The translations under genes and the position numbers were made by a program. A stretch of 64,000 bases of DNA from Stygiolobus caldivivus (GTDB lineage: Archaea; Thermoproteota; Thermoprotei_A; Sulfolobales; Sulfolobaceae), in contig NZ_AP024597.1 in the NCBI RefSeq assembly GCF_019704315.1, forward strand, positions 186,001 to 250,000. Reading direction: 5' to 3'. Under the pieces are notes generated by a model. It was not told where the DNA came from. It did not search any database and was given only the letters and a program-made list of their open reading frames with translations. Numbering within the stretch: the first letter of the stretch is position 1; each line of letters begins with the position of its first letter. Shown here piece by piece: positions 17,800 to 27,429 of the stretch.

Positions 17800-20051
17800 T
17801 GCTTGGTATTACCAAGGAAAAGTAGGATAACTGTTGAAAGAGATTAGTAGGGCAACGTACCTCGATAAGCTAAGTTGCTCAAAGAGCCCGTTACCCTTTA
17901 AGCTAGGGTATAACTAAGCGTTGCTACCACCAAAAAATTGTCGTTATGCCTTGAAGGAGAGAACGAAATTATTGGTCTCCTTGGTATGTCCACTATAATA
18001 GCATTGGTTAATATGGACGACAGATACCCTCACCCTATATGTGCCTGCAATTTACACCGTCTTTTTAGGCCCTCCTAAGCCGTATACACCAGACAGTAGC
18101 CTAGTGCGTTTATTGTTTAAAACTATAAACTTTGTACAGTTTTTAAATGGTAGAATTCATAAAAAATTAATATGGTGGACAAGACATGCCACAGCGGGAT
18201 ATTCCCAATACCTTACTCCAGCGGGTGTATAGGTGTGGCAATGAAAGGGCTTCACAAAAGAACGGATTGGGGGGTGGTCGCTTAGGGGTCATGAAAGGGG
18301 ATCTACTCTATTTGAATTATTACCCGAGTACAAATCAGGGCCTATACCGACAAGCGTAGGTATCGCTAGCCTACATTAAGAGTACGAGGGCTTTAAAGCA
18401 CCTACATATTGCGTGATAAGTTAGCGTAATGAAGATAGTCCAAGCTTAAGGATTGGCCAATGTAGTACGGTGTATCTATATGTATTAGATCGTGCAACGT
18501 TGATACGCTACCAGATTGGTGGACACGGCACCAAAAAGCTGGAGTACAGCCTAAAATATATATTGAGTGTGAAGTATCGTTTCTGAAGACTTTGAGAGTA
18601 CTGACACTGTACCCTTACAACACTGGTCATTACCGTTTTATCATTAAAATGTGTTTATATCACGATAAAAACGTACGGAGTTTTTACTGGGAGATAAATA
18701 GAAACTTTTTAGAGGGCAATAAAGTCAGGTAAGGATAGTAGGACAAGTCTCTTGCCTATTAACATTCAAGCCCGTAAATGCAGGGCATATTTTCAGTATC
18801 TACACACAGTCTACAAAGTAGACCGAGGCCTACAATTGCAGGCTTCATCTTCAGCGTCATGATGAATCCTCGTTAGCCTTATGCAGTTTATACTTTTTAA
18901 TAATTATCCTACCTAGATTAAAATATTCTTATAGGATACCTTAAAAGATTTAACATATATATAAATTATGATATAAGTATTTACGTTAAATACTATAATA
19001 AAATAATTGTTCTCATATCTCATTACTGTCCTTTATCACACACGAAGTATGTTCACTCTCGCATTAGATCTATAGTGGACTTAGGATAGGCATGCGGGAA
19101 GGTGTAACACTTTTAACCTAGAAAGAGGGCTTTGTCATGATGAAGTTCATGAAGCGTAATACCCTGGACTTTTAAATTACACTAGACTTTTCTTAAACGA
19201 TAATAAATGAACTTGGCCATATTTTAATTAGAACGAAACCTACAGTAGGTTTGAAGCATTATCTACCAGTCTTATAGTCTTCTTATTATAGTAAATTCGA
19301 CAAGAAATTAACCTTTATTCACACATGCCGTAGAAGGATACTGAAAATTTTATCTGCCCTCTAAATAATATTGATAAGAGTTGAAGACAAATAATATCTA
19401 AAGGTTGGTTAAAGTTTCTCCGCTCTGGCCCTTAGTGGGGTGAAGTCGATGGCTTATCTTGTCCTCGTACTCGTCACGACTAACTTATGCTGTCCCTTCT
19501 CCCCATTGCAGATGTATTGTAGCTATCTTAAAAGTGGATGTCCAAAAACATAAATTACTAGAGGGATAAGAAGGTTTATGAAAAGGGACACCGGTTACTG
19601 CAATGATACTATCCTAGTGCTTAATCTATTTTAATTTAGTAAATTCAGAAATAGAATAAAGGTTAAGACCCCACCACTCTATTAGCTAAACCTCTCTAAT
19701 GTAATAGAACCGGAAGGTAAATATGGTTATGGAGACTGTTGAGCTCTCCTTGAGACACTAGTTAAAGACATTAAGTGCGATTGGAGATGGCCCCTACGTG
19801 GGTGGTAAGTATTCTGGGGCTATTTACCTTTGACGTAGACGTAGTGGGTAAGAGGGAGTTGGTTAAGATGCGTACTAGGTCGGTATCGGTGACCTAAAAT
19901 AGTAGCCGTAAATAGAGGTGCAGTGAGGCAGTCTAAAACGTAACCGCTTATACCAAATTGTTTTTTGAAATAACTGGTTAGTACGCTTTTACTCTCGTCG
20001 CCAATAAAAGGAGCTAATGCACGTTACTGAGGATATTAGAGCGATACACGG
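17800..20051. other. Gene-free region, probably a graveyard of decayed sequence
   Basis: More than 2 kb without a convincing gene. Short open frames have atypical composition. At about 18763-18792 the sequence attcaagcccgtaaatgc followed by agggcatat is repeated with two or three changes at 46362-46390. At 18955-19000 there is an R1-like tail (taacatatatataaattatg, then gtatttacgttaaatac). The rest holds nothing recognisable. Confidence 0.4.
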
Positions 20052-20750
20052 TCAAGAACTTTCGATTTCTCCAGGTTTAATTATCCTTATCCCCAGTGAG
20101 TTTGCTATAGCGATAATTCTTTCCTCATTCTTATCGTCTATGAAGGGAGTGACCACAACAACCTCTGACACCTTCCTTCCCTTAACCTTCTCGTACAGTT
20201 CTTTTTTCCTGCTGAAGGGTAGGAGGTCACTCCTCTTCAATGATGCAGTTAACTCGACTAGAATGACTTTACCGTCAGTTAAGACTACATCGATCTCTAC
20301 TTCAGAAGGGTAACCGTAAACGATACCCTCCTTGTCAAAAATGACCTCTCTGTCAACTTTCCACCCTGCATCAGCTAAGAGCTCCATTATACCTTGCCTG
20401 AACACGCTTTCAGCTGTAATACCCCACCTGGCACCTAAAGCACTTAGAGTTATCTCCAACCTCTTAATGTCATTCTTGACCTCCTTAATATCGTCCTTAG
20501 TAGCCATGACCCTCTTCACCTCCTCCAACTCCTCCTTAGTAGCCAAGTTCTTGAGGTCGTCCTTAGTAGCCAAGTTCTTGAGGTCGTCCTTAGTAGCCAA
20601 GTTCTTGAGGTCGTCCTTAGTAGCCAAGTTTTGCCATGGCATTAACCTAGATAAGGCCTGGTAAATTATCTCCGGTCTGGTAGTAAGTACATCAGCTAAA
20701 ATAGACGGGTTCTCAATTAATACCTTCTTTATTTCGTCAGCTAATGACAT
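20052..20750 (-). CDS. Coiled-coil protein with PD-(D/E)XK nuclease-like domain
   Basis: The 232-aa protein has a helical start, then four near-perfect nine-residue repeats N-L-A-T-K-D-D-L-K (about residues 41-76), a further charged coiled coil, and a C-terminal domain of about 120 aa. That domain resembles DUF3782-type PD-(D/E)XK folds: E-S-V-F-R-Q-G in a first helix, then E-V-E-I-D-V-V-L, then V-I-L-V-E-L-T-A-S. In active nucleases the last strand usually carries E-x-K; here Lys is replaced (E-L-T), so catalysis may be lost or altered. No neighbour explains its role. Confidence 0.7.
   Translation of the reverse strand: MSLADEIKKVLIENPSILADVLTTRPEIIYQALSRLMPWQNLATKDDLKNLATKDDLKNLATKDDLKNLATKEELEEVKRVMATKDDIKEVKNDIKRLEITLSALGARWGITAESVFRQGIMELLADAGWKVDREVIFDKEGIVYGYPSEVEIDVVLTDGKVILVELTASLKRSDLLPFSRKKELYEKVKGRKVSEVVVVTPFIDDKNEERIIAIANSLGIRIIKPGEIESS
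20529..20636 (-). repeat. 27-bp tandem repeat inside a coding region
   Basis: The unit gtagccaagttcttgaggtc followed by gtcctta is repeated about four times with almost no base changes and codes for the nine-residue repeat in the protein at 20052-20750. The low divergence at synonymous sites suggests recent copy-number change. Confidence 0.85.
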
Positions 20751-21149
20751 ACCTAATTATATATTGAGTCCTAAAAATAAAAAGCTCACTACCCAACTTA
20801 GGTTTGTTCACCTATATGAAGCCTCACGTATCAGTGCTGTTATATGCACATTTAGGTTTTTATCTGACCGTACTTAGAAAAATAGAACCACAAAATGGAC
20901 ACAAATCGTTTAATTGACGGTATAGCCCACGGATCCATTTATATTCGTCTTACCAAAAAGTGGAGTTCTAACTGTTAATTGTACGTTTATTAAAATTAAT
21001 GCTAAAGAACTGATAGGATGGATAAAAAATGAGCCCTTACTTTAATTTAAATATAGTGTTTAACACATTTTTAGCGATCCATACATAGAATTATACTAAC
21101 TATAGAATTATATCAATTCGCAAAAGAAAATTCTAATTTGTGACGTAGA

Positions 21150-21250
21150 CGTAATCAGCACTAATATTTTAGTGTGTTATCTAAGCATTATACTATTATA
21201 ATTCTACAAGAAGATTATAATTAGCAAAGAGGCCGTGAAAGACCCCCCTA
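21150..21250 (+). repeat. Partial dispersed repeat R2, copy E
   Basis: The end of this segment (attataattagcaaagaggc followed by cgtgaaagacccccc) matches the end of R2 at 57590-57622 and, less well, that at 5503-5535. The upstream part is weaker. No gene is visible in 20751-21380, apart from the promoter of the gene at 21381, where a gttatatag box lies 20-30 nt upstream. Confidence 0.4.
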
Positions 21251-21380
21251 TTCATGTTTACTGTATTTTTGCATTCTCTTTCACAGTCAATATTGGCACT
21301 AGTTTTCACACAGTTCAAAATTTGAAACTAGTTGTAGAAGTTATATAGGAAGTTATATAGTCAGTAGAGAATTAATAATT

Positions 21381-21724
21381 ATGGCTGAAGAAATACTCAG
21401 AGACCCGTTAATCAGAGCAATGCTCGTACTGACTATTGTGCTGCTGGGGGTGTTAATAGTGATGTTCACACTAGACTTTATCGTTTCGGTAATGGAGGGC
21501 AAACTCATAATCAGTGGGGTCACTAATGTCTCAAAGCTTTATGGTTACATTATAGGCGGAGTACTGATCTTAGGCTGGGGTTTCTTCTTCCCAGTCTACG
21601 TAAGTACGAGGGGAGAACAAGGAAATATGTACCGTCTGAAATAGGAGAAGCAATAGACATGTATTATAAGGGCCTAATCACGCAGGATCAACTGGTTCAG
21701 ATAATAGATAGGTATATGCAATGA
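21381..21724 (+). pseudogene. Small two-helix membrane protein with a one-base frameshift
   Basis: The first frame (87 aa) has two membrane helices (about residues 12-34 and 54-72) and ends with an atypical tail M-Y-R-L-K at 21644. From 21630 another frame continues without break as Y-V-P-S-E-I-G-E-A-I-D-M-Y-Y-K-G-L-I-T-Q-D-Q-L and ends at 21724. This is a short helical hairpin like those at the end of many small membrane proteins (SHOCT-like). Adding one A to the run in caaggaaatatg (21617-21628) would join the two as G-K-Y-V-P-S-E. It is either a true frameshift mutation or a read error in an A-run. The full protein would be about 114 aa. Function unknown. Confidence 0.65.
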
Positions 21725-22019
21725 AGATACGTGAGGGCTTGAGATAAAAAACTTTTTTGTATAAAAAGGTTTAACGTGTATAAGACCGAGAGCCTTTACT
21801 AACACTGTAGCTAACTAAACCCACCTAAGGGTTAAAAACGGAATCAAAGTAAAATTCTGGCGACTATACGTAGTAGACCCCACGGAGACCTGTAGTGTTT
21901 CCCAAAGAAATACCTCGTTTTACGATCTCCTTGTACATGTACCTGATGTATGTGTACTTGTAACTCTTTCTTTGACAAGTATGTCTTACAAGTACTGCTA
22001 TATGCCCCTTTAGTTTGAC

Positions 22020-22523
22020 ATGTTTTCATTAACCGTACTAACTTTATTAGAGTTCAACAAGGATATTTGTACTATGAAATTCCCTTCTAAGAAAAAGAAA
22101 GTTGTTTCCATCATTAACCTCATTACATCAATAAGCATTCTCGTGGTAATAACTTCACTGACTAGGACTGAGTTCATACTGCCTCCTTTCCTCGCAACAG
22201 CGGCTACAAAATACCCCGACCCCGACTGGAGGAGGCCCAGGAGTTTTTCCATTATTACGTCTTACGTGATATGTAGTTTGATCGGAGTAGCCTTTTCTGT
22301 CTTCCACTTGTACGGCCTAATATTTGCCTCGGTGGCAGCTTTTTTATCATTTACAATCTGTGTCATAATAGACATAGAACACCCGCCCGCAATCCTTGCT
22401 ACATTTTTAGGAGTATTAGAAAAGGTAGGGCCTTTATATATTTTACACCCCGTGCTCACCGGTGTCGTGGTCGTTGAAGGAGTAAACTATATTATGACCA
22501 AATACGGGGAGCAAAGGCTGTAG
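22020..22523 (+). CDS. HPP-family integral membrane protein
   Basis: The 167-aa product has four or five membrane helices and the family marks P-P-F-L-A-T-A near residue 59 and E-H-P-P-A-I-L-A-T near residue 120, the HPP motif. HPP proteins are found in archaea, bacteria and plant plastids, and some have been linked to nitrite transport. The role here is not known. A second ATG at 22074 (MKFPSKKKK) would remove 18 residues of doubtful character and may be the real start. The next gene on the same strand is 82 nt away and unrelated in type. Confidence 0.7.
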   Translation: MFSLTVLTLLEFNKDICTMKFPSKKKKVVSIINLITSISILVVITSLTRTEFILPPFLATAATKYPDPDWRRPRSFSIITSYVICSLIGVAFSVFHLYGLIFASVAAFLSFTICVIIDIEHPPAILATFLGVLEKVGPLYILHPVLTGVVVVEGVNYIMTKYGEQRL

Positions 22524-22604
22524 GGGTCACTAGTAGTCACATGATAAACTTACTTCCTCCCTACCTGATCTCCCTTTAATAGCCTCTACGCCGATATACT
22601 TTAT

Positions 22605-23033
22605 ATGGAACTCAAAACTCCCCCGAGGATAAAAGTCTTGGAAGCGCTTGGGGCTATAGCGGACGGTAGGGTAAGGAAGACTGAGGAAGGGTGTAAGGTT
22701 ATCTCGTCGGAGAGGGACAAGGAGTACGAGGTCAGGATTAAAGAGCAACTCGTTTACAGTGATGACAACGGGACTAAGTTCAGGGGTTATGTGGGATACC
22801 CGATCATATCATGTCTTATGCTTAATAATGTCTTACCTTTCAACCAGACGTACGCTGAAGCGTTAAAGGGGATACCTTGGAAAAAGCTGAATGAGGAGTA
22901 TAAGAATTATGCAAAAGTAGAGGAGGTCGTGTTTAAAGTCAGTGAAGAAAGGGGGGTAAGCAAGGAAGAGTTAGAAAGGTTTGTATACGAAGTTATAGCA
23001 AAACTCAAATCTCTCCACCTCCGTCGCTTGTAA
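22605..23033 (+). CDS. Conserved small soluble protein of unknown function
   Basis: The 142-aa product is charged and soluble. It starts M-E-L-K-T-P-P-R-I-K-V-L-E-A-L-G-A-I-A-D and ends in a helical segment (V-S-K-E-E-L-E-R-F-V-Y-E-V). A central stretch with G-Y-V-G-Y-P-I-I-S-C-L-M-L may form the core. A TATA-like element (atatacttta) lies directly before the ATG. The last 29 nt overlap, tail to tail, the end of the HypC-like gene on the other strand. I do not recognise the family. Confidence 0.65.
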   Translation: MELKTPPRIKVLEALGAIADGRVRKTEEGCKVISSERDKEYEVRIKEQLVYSDDNGTKFRGYVGYPIISCLMLNNVLPFNQTYAEALKGIPWKKLNEEYKNYAKVEEVVFKVSEERGVSKEELERFVYEVIAKLKSLHLRRL

Positions 23034-23250
23034 TTGACTTAACTTTTTGTTTTAAGTCTTCCTCCACCTCGTCTTCTTTCAAGACCTTAATAGCATACCC
23101 GGCGTGAACTAAAACCCAGTCCCCTTCTTTAGCATCTACTAAAGATAAGCTTACCTGCCTCTTAAAGCCTCCGAAGTTTACCAAAGCGTTTTCCCCTTCT
23201 TTCTTGACCACTTTACCCACAAATGCCATATCGTACGGGTCATATTCCAT
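23005..23250 (-). CDS. HypC/HupF-like small protein lacking the N-terminal Cys
   Basis: The 81-aa protein follows the HypC pattern in its core: F-V-G-K-V-V-K-K-E-G, A-L-V-N-F-G-G-F-K-R-Q-V-S-L, then G-D-W-V-L-V-H-A-G-Y-A-I-K-V-L. HypC helps load the Fe(CN)2CO group into NiFe hydrogenases and needs an N-terminal Met-Cys. This protein contains no Cys at all. It starts M-E-Y-D-P-Y-D-M-A-F, and the second Met would give M-A-F where M-C-L is expected. No hydrogenase or other hyp gene is in the window. It is likely an OB-fold relative with another role. The porGDAB operon is upstream on the same strand side, 185 bp away. Confidence 0.65.
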   Translation of the reverse strand: MEYDPYDMAFVGKVVKKEGENALVNFGGFKRQVSLSLVDAKEGDWVLVHAGYAIKVLKEDEVEEDLKQKVKSITSDGGGEI

Positions 23251-23434
23251 AGTATTATTTACTCGGACTTCATTTTTAAGCCTATATATATATGAATAAA
23301 ATAAATAATAGAGAAATATAACCCTTCTATTTCACGTTTATAACAATCTAAGCTTAATGAGAATAACCTAATAAAAATAGAAAAGATTTATAACAAATGG
23401 GCCTTCGTGAACGGTTAGCCCCTCAGATACCTCT

Positions 23435-24346
23435 TTATTTCTTTACTAACTGTTTTATGTATTCCCACATGGAATCTACTGCCTCTTGAAATGCTCTCAC
23501 ATCATCTTTAGTCATCTTATCAAACCTCCCTTGAAGCTTCAGGTACTCTTCTACCGGTTTCCTTTTTGACTTATCTAGGAGTGTCTTACTAAGGCCGGTT
23601 AAGCTAAACTCTCCATTTACTACTTCGAACAGTGGCCATACACCCGTCTCTACTGCGACTTTAGCTACCTCAATTGTGAGACTGCTGTCAAACCTCCAAC
23701 CGGGTGGACAAGGTGACAACAAATGTATGTACCTGAACCCTTGAATATCTTTAGCTTTCCTTAGCTTAGCTTGGTAATCAAACGGGTATGCGATCGAGGC
23801 CGTAGCGACATAGGGTATCTTATGCTCTATCATTATGAAGGGTACGGGCTTCTTGAATTCGCGTTTTCCGGTAGGTGTGGTAGTAGTCCAAGCACCGAAA
23901 GGTGTCAGTGAAGACCTCTGTATACCGGTGTTCATGAAAGCCTCGTTGTCATAACATACGTAAATTATGTCTTCATTCCTCTCAGCAGCTCCACTGACAG
24001 TAGCAAACCCTATATCACCGGTAGCACCATCTCCAGCCCAGACCACCACTTTAGCGTCATCTCCCCTCATTCTCAACTGCCTCGATATCCCCGATGCGAT
24101 AGCCGCTGAAGCAGCAAAGGCACTATGAATTACCGGTACTTGTGACGGAGACCCGTGTATATCACCCATTATTACTGTAGAACATGAAGCAGGGACTACG
24201 AGTACGGTCTTCTTACCCATAACCTCCAGTAATAACTCTAACTCCTTTGGTATAGGGCACCCCGGACAAGCTGCATTACCCCTAAAGAAGTGCTGCTGGC
24301 TTATTACCTTCTTCCTTCTAATATATTCAGGGACTAATTCACTCAT
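23435..24346 (-). CDS. porB: Pyruvate:ferredoxin oxidoreductase, beta subunit
   Basis: The 303-aa subunit binds thiamine diphosphate and one [4Fe-4S] cluster. The sequence shows C-P-G-C at residues 27-30, a further Cys at 55, the thiamine-diphosphate motif G-D-G-A-T-G-D-I-G starting at 105 and a [10 protein letters not shown] stretch that completes the Mg/ThDP site. It works with the alpha, gamma and delta subunits encoded just upstream to convert pyruvate and CoA to acetyl-CoA and CO2, passing electrons to ferredoxin. Its start overlaps the end of porA by 8 nt. Related 2-oxoacid oxidoreductases are similar, so pyruvate as substrate is likely but not proven. Confidence 0.9.
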   Translation of the reverse strand: MSELVPEYIRRKKVISQQHFFRGNAACPGCPIPKELELLLEVMGKKTVLVVPASCSTVIMGDIHGSPSQVPVIHSAFAASAAIASGISRQLRMRGDDAKVVVWAGDGATGDIGFATVSGAAERNEDIIYVCYDNEAFMNTGIQRSSLTPFGAWTTTTPTGKREFKKPVPFIMIEHKIPYVATASIAYPFDYQAKLRKAKDIQGFRYIHLLSPCPPGWRFDSSLTIEVAKVAVETGVWPLFEVVNGEFSLTGLSKTLLDKSKRKPVEEYLKLQGRFDKMTKDDVRAFQEAVDSMWEYIKQLVKK

Positions 24347-25499
24347 TTAACCACCTCTCTTCAAACTTATGACCGTTAAGTACATCTTCCATTACTCTCT
24401 GAAAGTGAGATGGCCTCACGTCTTTCCCTCCTATACCCGCTATCACACTCATTACCTCAATACCACTGTTGTAGAGTGATGCCTTGACCTCAGTAGCTAA
24501 TACCCCACCGCTTCCAAAGGAGTATTCCCTATCAAAGGTCACTACACCGCTGACTCCTTTAAGGACTTCCTTTATTCTCTCCTTAGGGAAAGGCCTGATA
24601 ACCCTTATCTTTAGCAGTCCTACCTTCTTTCCTTGGTTCCTAAGTCTCCTTACAGCCTCCCTTGCGTCACCGGTCCATGCTCCTGAAGTTGTAAACACAT
24701 ACTCAGCGTCTTCACACATGTAACATTCTACGAGACCATACTGTTTTCTACCCGTTATTTTCTCATAATCTTTACTTATCTCCTCAATTACGGCTTTACT
24801 ACCATTAATTGCCTTCATCGTCTCGTACTTTATCTTCATATAGTCGTCAGGTGCGGCTATAGGACCGACGTTCACGGGGTCTTTAAAATCTATTAAACTG
24901 AACTCCCTGGGGGGTAGGAATTTGTCCACGATTTCATCGTCTAAGACCATTAACCTCTCCATAGTGTGCGTAAGGATAAACCCGTCAAAGCCCATCATCA
25001 CTGGAAGTAAGACTCTCTTATCTTCACTTATCCTGAAAGCTTGAAGAGTCATGTCATAGGCATCTTGAACGTTCTCAGCCATCATCATTATCCACGATGC
25101 GTCTCTCTTGCTAAAGAAGTCTTGGTGGTCGTCCCATATACTCCAAGGTTCTGCAATAGCCCTAGTAGCTACTGCGTTAACTATTGGTACCCTCTCTCCG
25201 CCTACCCAATACACCATCTCGGTCATGTAAAGTAGGCCTTGAGATGATGTTGCCGTAAACACCCTGGCACCCGCCACCGCAGCACCATAAACTGCCGCCA
25301 TTGCAGAATGCTCTCCCTCAACTTTAATTAGCTCAGCCTTCAGTTCTCCTTTCTCTATATACTCAGCTAGTTTTTCAAGCATCGTAGTCTGAGGTGTAAT
25401 TGGGAATACCGCCAACACACTTGGTTTAGCCTGCTTTACCGCGTAAGCTACTGCGTGGTTACCTACCATTGCAGTTACATGATTCTGCACTGTCATCAT
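24339..25499 (-). CDS. porA: Pyruvate:ferredoxin oxidoreductase, alpha subunit
   Basis: The 386-aa protein contains the pyrimidine-binding domain of the enzyme, with [10 protein letters not shown] near residue 31 and [11 protein letters not shown] near 59, where the conserved Glu activates thiamine diphosphate. The [11 protein letters not shown] segment is typical of pyruvate-type enzymes. The C-terminal domain contains the V-I-R-P-F-P motif. It starts one nt after the stop of porD and overlaps porB, consistent with a single transcript porG-porD-porA-porB. Confidence 0.9.
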   Translation of the reverse strand: MMTVQNHVTAMVGNHAVAYAVKQAKPSVLAVFPITPQTTMLEKLAEYIEKGELKAELIKVEGEHSAMAAVYGAAVAGARVFTATSSQGLLYMTEMVYWVGGERVPIVNAVATRAIAEPWSIWDDHQDFFSKRDASWIMMMAENVQDAYDMTLQAFRISEDKRVLLPVMMGFDGFILTHTMERLMVLDDEIVDKFLPPREFSLIDFKDPVNVGPIAAPDDYMKIKYETMKAINGSKAVIEEISKDYEKITGRKQYGLVECYMCEDAEYVFTTSGAWTGDAREAVRRLRNQGKKVGLLKIRVIRPFPKERIKEVLKGVSGVVTFDREYSFGSGGVLATEVKASLYNSGIEVMSVIAGIGGKDVRPSHFQRVMEDVLNGHKFEERWLNE

Positions 25500-25500
25500 T

Positions 25501-25761
25501 TCATTTCACCTCCGGGAACATTTCTATTGCCTTTGCGGGGCATACTTGTGCACATACCCCGCATCCCTTACAATAATCGTAGTCGATCCTCACATCAAAG
25601 CCCTCTAACAAGTCTATCGTGTTTTCGGGACAGTAAATATAGCAAAGCCTACACTTAGTGCATTTATCGTAGTGGATTACGGGCTTAATTACTCTCCAAT
25701 GGCCCGTTAGCCCGGCAGACCCTTCCTTTGGCCTCCCGATGGGGACCGGGTAGTCTATCAT
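25501..25761 (-). CDS. porD: Pyruvate:ferredoxin oxidoreductase, delta (2[4Fe-4S] ferredoxin) subunit
   Basis: The 86-aa protein has two complete ferredoxin motifs: C34-x2-C37-x2-C40-x3-C44-P and C64-x2-C67-x2-C70-x3-C74-P. They carry electrons from the beta subunit cluster to external ferredoxin. The first residues ([10 protein letters not shown]) are typical of the delta subunit. It overlaps the stop of porG by 4 nt. Confidence 0.9.
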   Translation of the reverse strand: MIDYPVPIGRPKEGSAGLTGHWRVIKPVIHYDKCTKCRLCYIYCPENTIDLLEGFDVRIDYDYCKGCGVCAQVCPAKAIEMFPEVK

Positions 25762-26297
25762 ATTTCCCTCACCATCTCATAACCTAGTTTAGCCGCTTCA
25801 GCATTAGCTTCTCCTAACTTACCTCCAAACGTCTCTATAACTGCTTCATGGATTGCGTCAAGTGAGACCCCGGTTATTCTAGCTATTGCCCCTACCATAG
25901 GGATATTGACAAGCCTCCAACCGGCTATGATAAGGTTCAACTTTTCGGCTATCTCAACTGCGTCTAAGTAAAATGTCTTTTTCCACAACTTCACGGGAGT
26001 TTTTGTATTTAAGACCAACACTCCGTCATCTCTTAAATTCTCTAACGGGTTCATGACCTTAAAGAGTGAGGGATCAAAGACCCCGACCACGTCAGCGTCA
26101 TAGACTTCTCTGTGGATATAAATGGGTTCGTCCGAAAGGCGGACATATGATGTTACCGGAGCACCTCTCCTTTCACCCCCATAAGAGGGAATAGATTGGC
26201 CGTATTTCCCTTGAATTACCGCAGCCTTGACCAAAATCTCTCCGGCAGTCACTACTCCCATGCCCCCTCTTCCTCTGAGGATTATTTCAAGTTTCAT
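25758..26297 (-). CDS. porG: Pyruvate:ferredoxin oxidoreductase, gamma subunit
   Basis: The 179-aa protein starts with the family hallmark [14 protein letters not shown] and contains [13 protein letters not shown] near residue 37, as in the gamma domain that contributes to CoA and subunit contacts. It is the first gene of the operon. A short AT-rich region precedes it, and the start ATG at 26297 is the only one compatible with the full domain. Confidence 0.9.
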   Translation of the reverse strand: MKLEIILRGRGGMGVVTAGEILVKAAVIQGKYGQSIPSYGGERRGAPVTSYVRLSDEPIYIHREVYDADVVGVFDPSLFKVMNPLENLRDDGVLVLNTKTPVKLWKKTFYLDAVEIAEKLNLIIAGWRLVNIPMVGAIARITGVSLDAIHEAVIETFGGKLGEANAEAAKLGYEMVREI

Positions 26298-26639
26298 ATT
26301 ATGAATTTCTCATTCACACATAATATTCTCAAGTATGAATAGTCCAAGGTTAAAGAAATTAACACGGTTAAGGTGATTAAAACAGTATATCGATTTCATA
26401 AGAGAAGTGCTCAATACCACTAAAATCTAAGCACAAAAGGCCATGGGAAACATTGCACCAGAACTGATCTCCTTGACGGCGCTTACATCCATTACATAAA
26501 GGTGGTAATGCATAAGGTTCGCCAGTTATATACGTGTGTTTTCTATCTAGAATAGACAAATATTATAATGTTGGCTATTACTTGAAATTAAATTTTATAA
26601 TATCATAACTTTGTAAACGATAAGACCTCTTTACTTAGG

Positions 26640-26920
26640 TAAGTACTAAAAAGGCTTGGCCCTTTAAAGGTCTCTTATGCGTCCTTTGCAAGTTGTAATT
26701 TTTACTCGAATTAGTATAACTCATGGACTAATAATACAGTTCAAGTGGGATTATTCTGTGTAGTCTAAATTATAACCCCTTATAATACGCTATTTTTTAT
26801 ATACACTACTATTGTATACACTACTACACTAACATTGCTTGATACATATTTAATAATGTGTAATATAACTTTACGAGATAAATGGAATTCAAAAAAAAGA
26901 AATATGAATCACCCCTCTAA
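26640..26920 (-). repeat. Dispersed repeat R2, copy B
   Basis: On the + strand the blocks are atgcgtcctttgc, gaattagtataactcatgga, tctgtgtagtctaaattata, acc-ccttataatacgcta and atgtgtaatataactttacg with gataaatggaattc. All occur in the same order, reverse-complemented, at 38470-38720. No gene is visible from 26298 to 27134. Confidence 0.65.
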
Positions 26921-27134
26921 ATATAGCACATTATTTTACTCAGGTCATGACAATTTACTGAAAGTATATAGGACAATGTTATATAATCTATAAATAAATT
27001 CAAGAGAAATTAACACTAAGAATAAGATTTAAATGCATGTTCTACATAGAAAAATAAACAGTTAAAATGCAATATCTAGTGGGACTTTGTTACTTTTCCT
27101 ATTAAAATAACCTTTTTTATTTACCAGTAGCCTC

Positions 27135-27296
27135 ATGAGGCTATGCATTAGGAGAAGAGAAACCATAGGTAAAGGCGGTATCGCGGTTATTGACGAGTCT
27201 CAGAGACGCTCTTCGTATAGATTTTACCGTGATAATCAACCGGGAAAGAGAAGGGATCCTCGTGGCAGTTGGTTCGAGCTACGGGATAATAGATAG
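27135..27296 (+). pseudogene. Possible decayed small gene
   Basis: A 53-codon frame begins M-R-L-C-I-R-R-R-E and continues I-G-K-G-G-I-A-V-I-D-E-S. After one frameshift near 27250 the sequence would read G-I-L-V-A-V-G-S-S-Y-G-I-I-D-R-V. This order faintly recalls a HypC-type protein (Cys near the start, A-V-V-D, V-L-V-x-V-G), but similarity is too low to name it. No intact product is expected. Confidence 0.25.
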
Positions 27297-27429
27297 GGTG
27301 TTTGACAAGGTAGACCTATCGACCTTTACTTTTTGAATGCCTATTACTATTTTTGGAAACCTATCGTCCCTCATATAATCATGACCAAGTTGGATCACAC
27401 TTAAATTATTAGACACCAAACTAATTATC

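Noticed and set aside
18041-18232. 63-codon open frame in the gene desert
   Set aside because: No motif, no promoter at the right distance and surrounded by decayed sequence.
20529-20636. Possible CRISPR-like array of regularly spaced repeats
   Set aside because: The 27-bp units are directly adjacent with no spacers, stay in frame and encode a nine-residue coiled-coil repeat.
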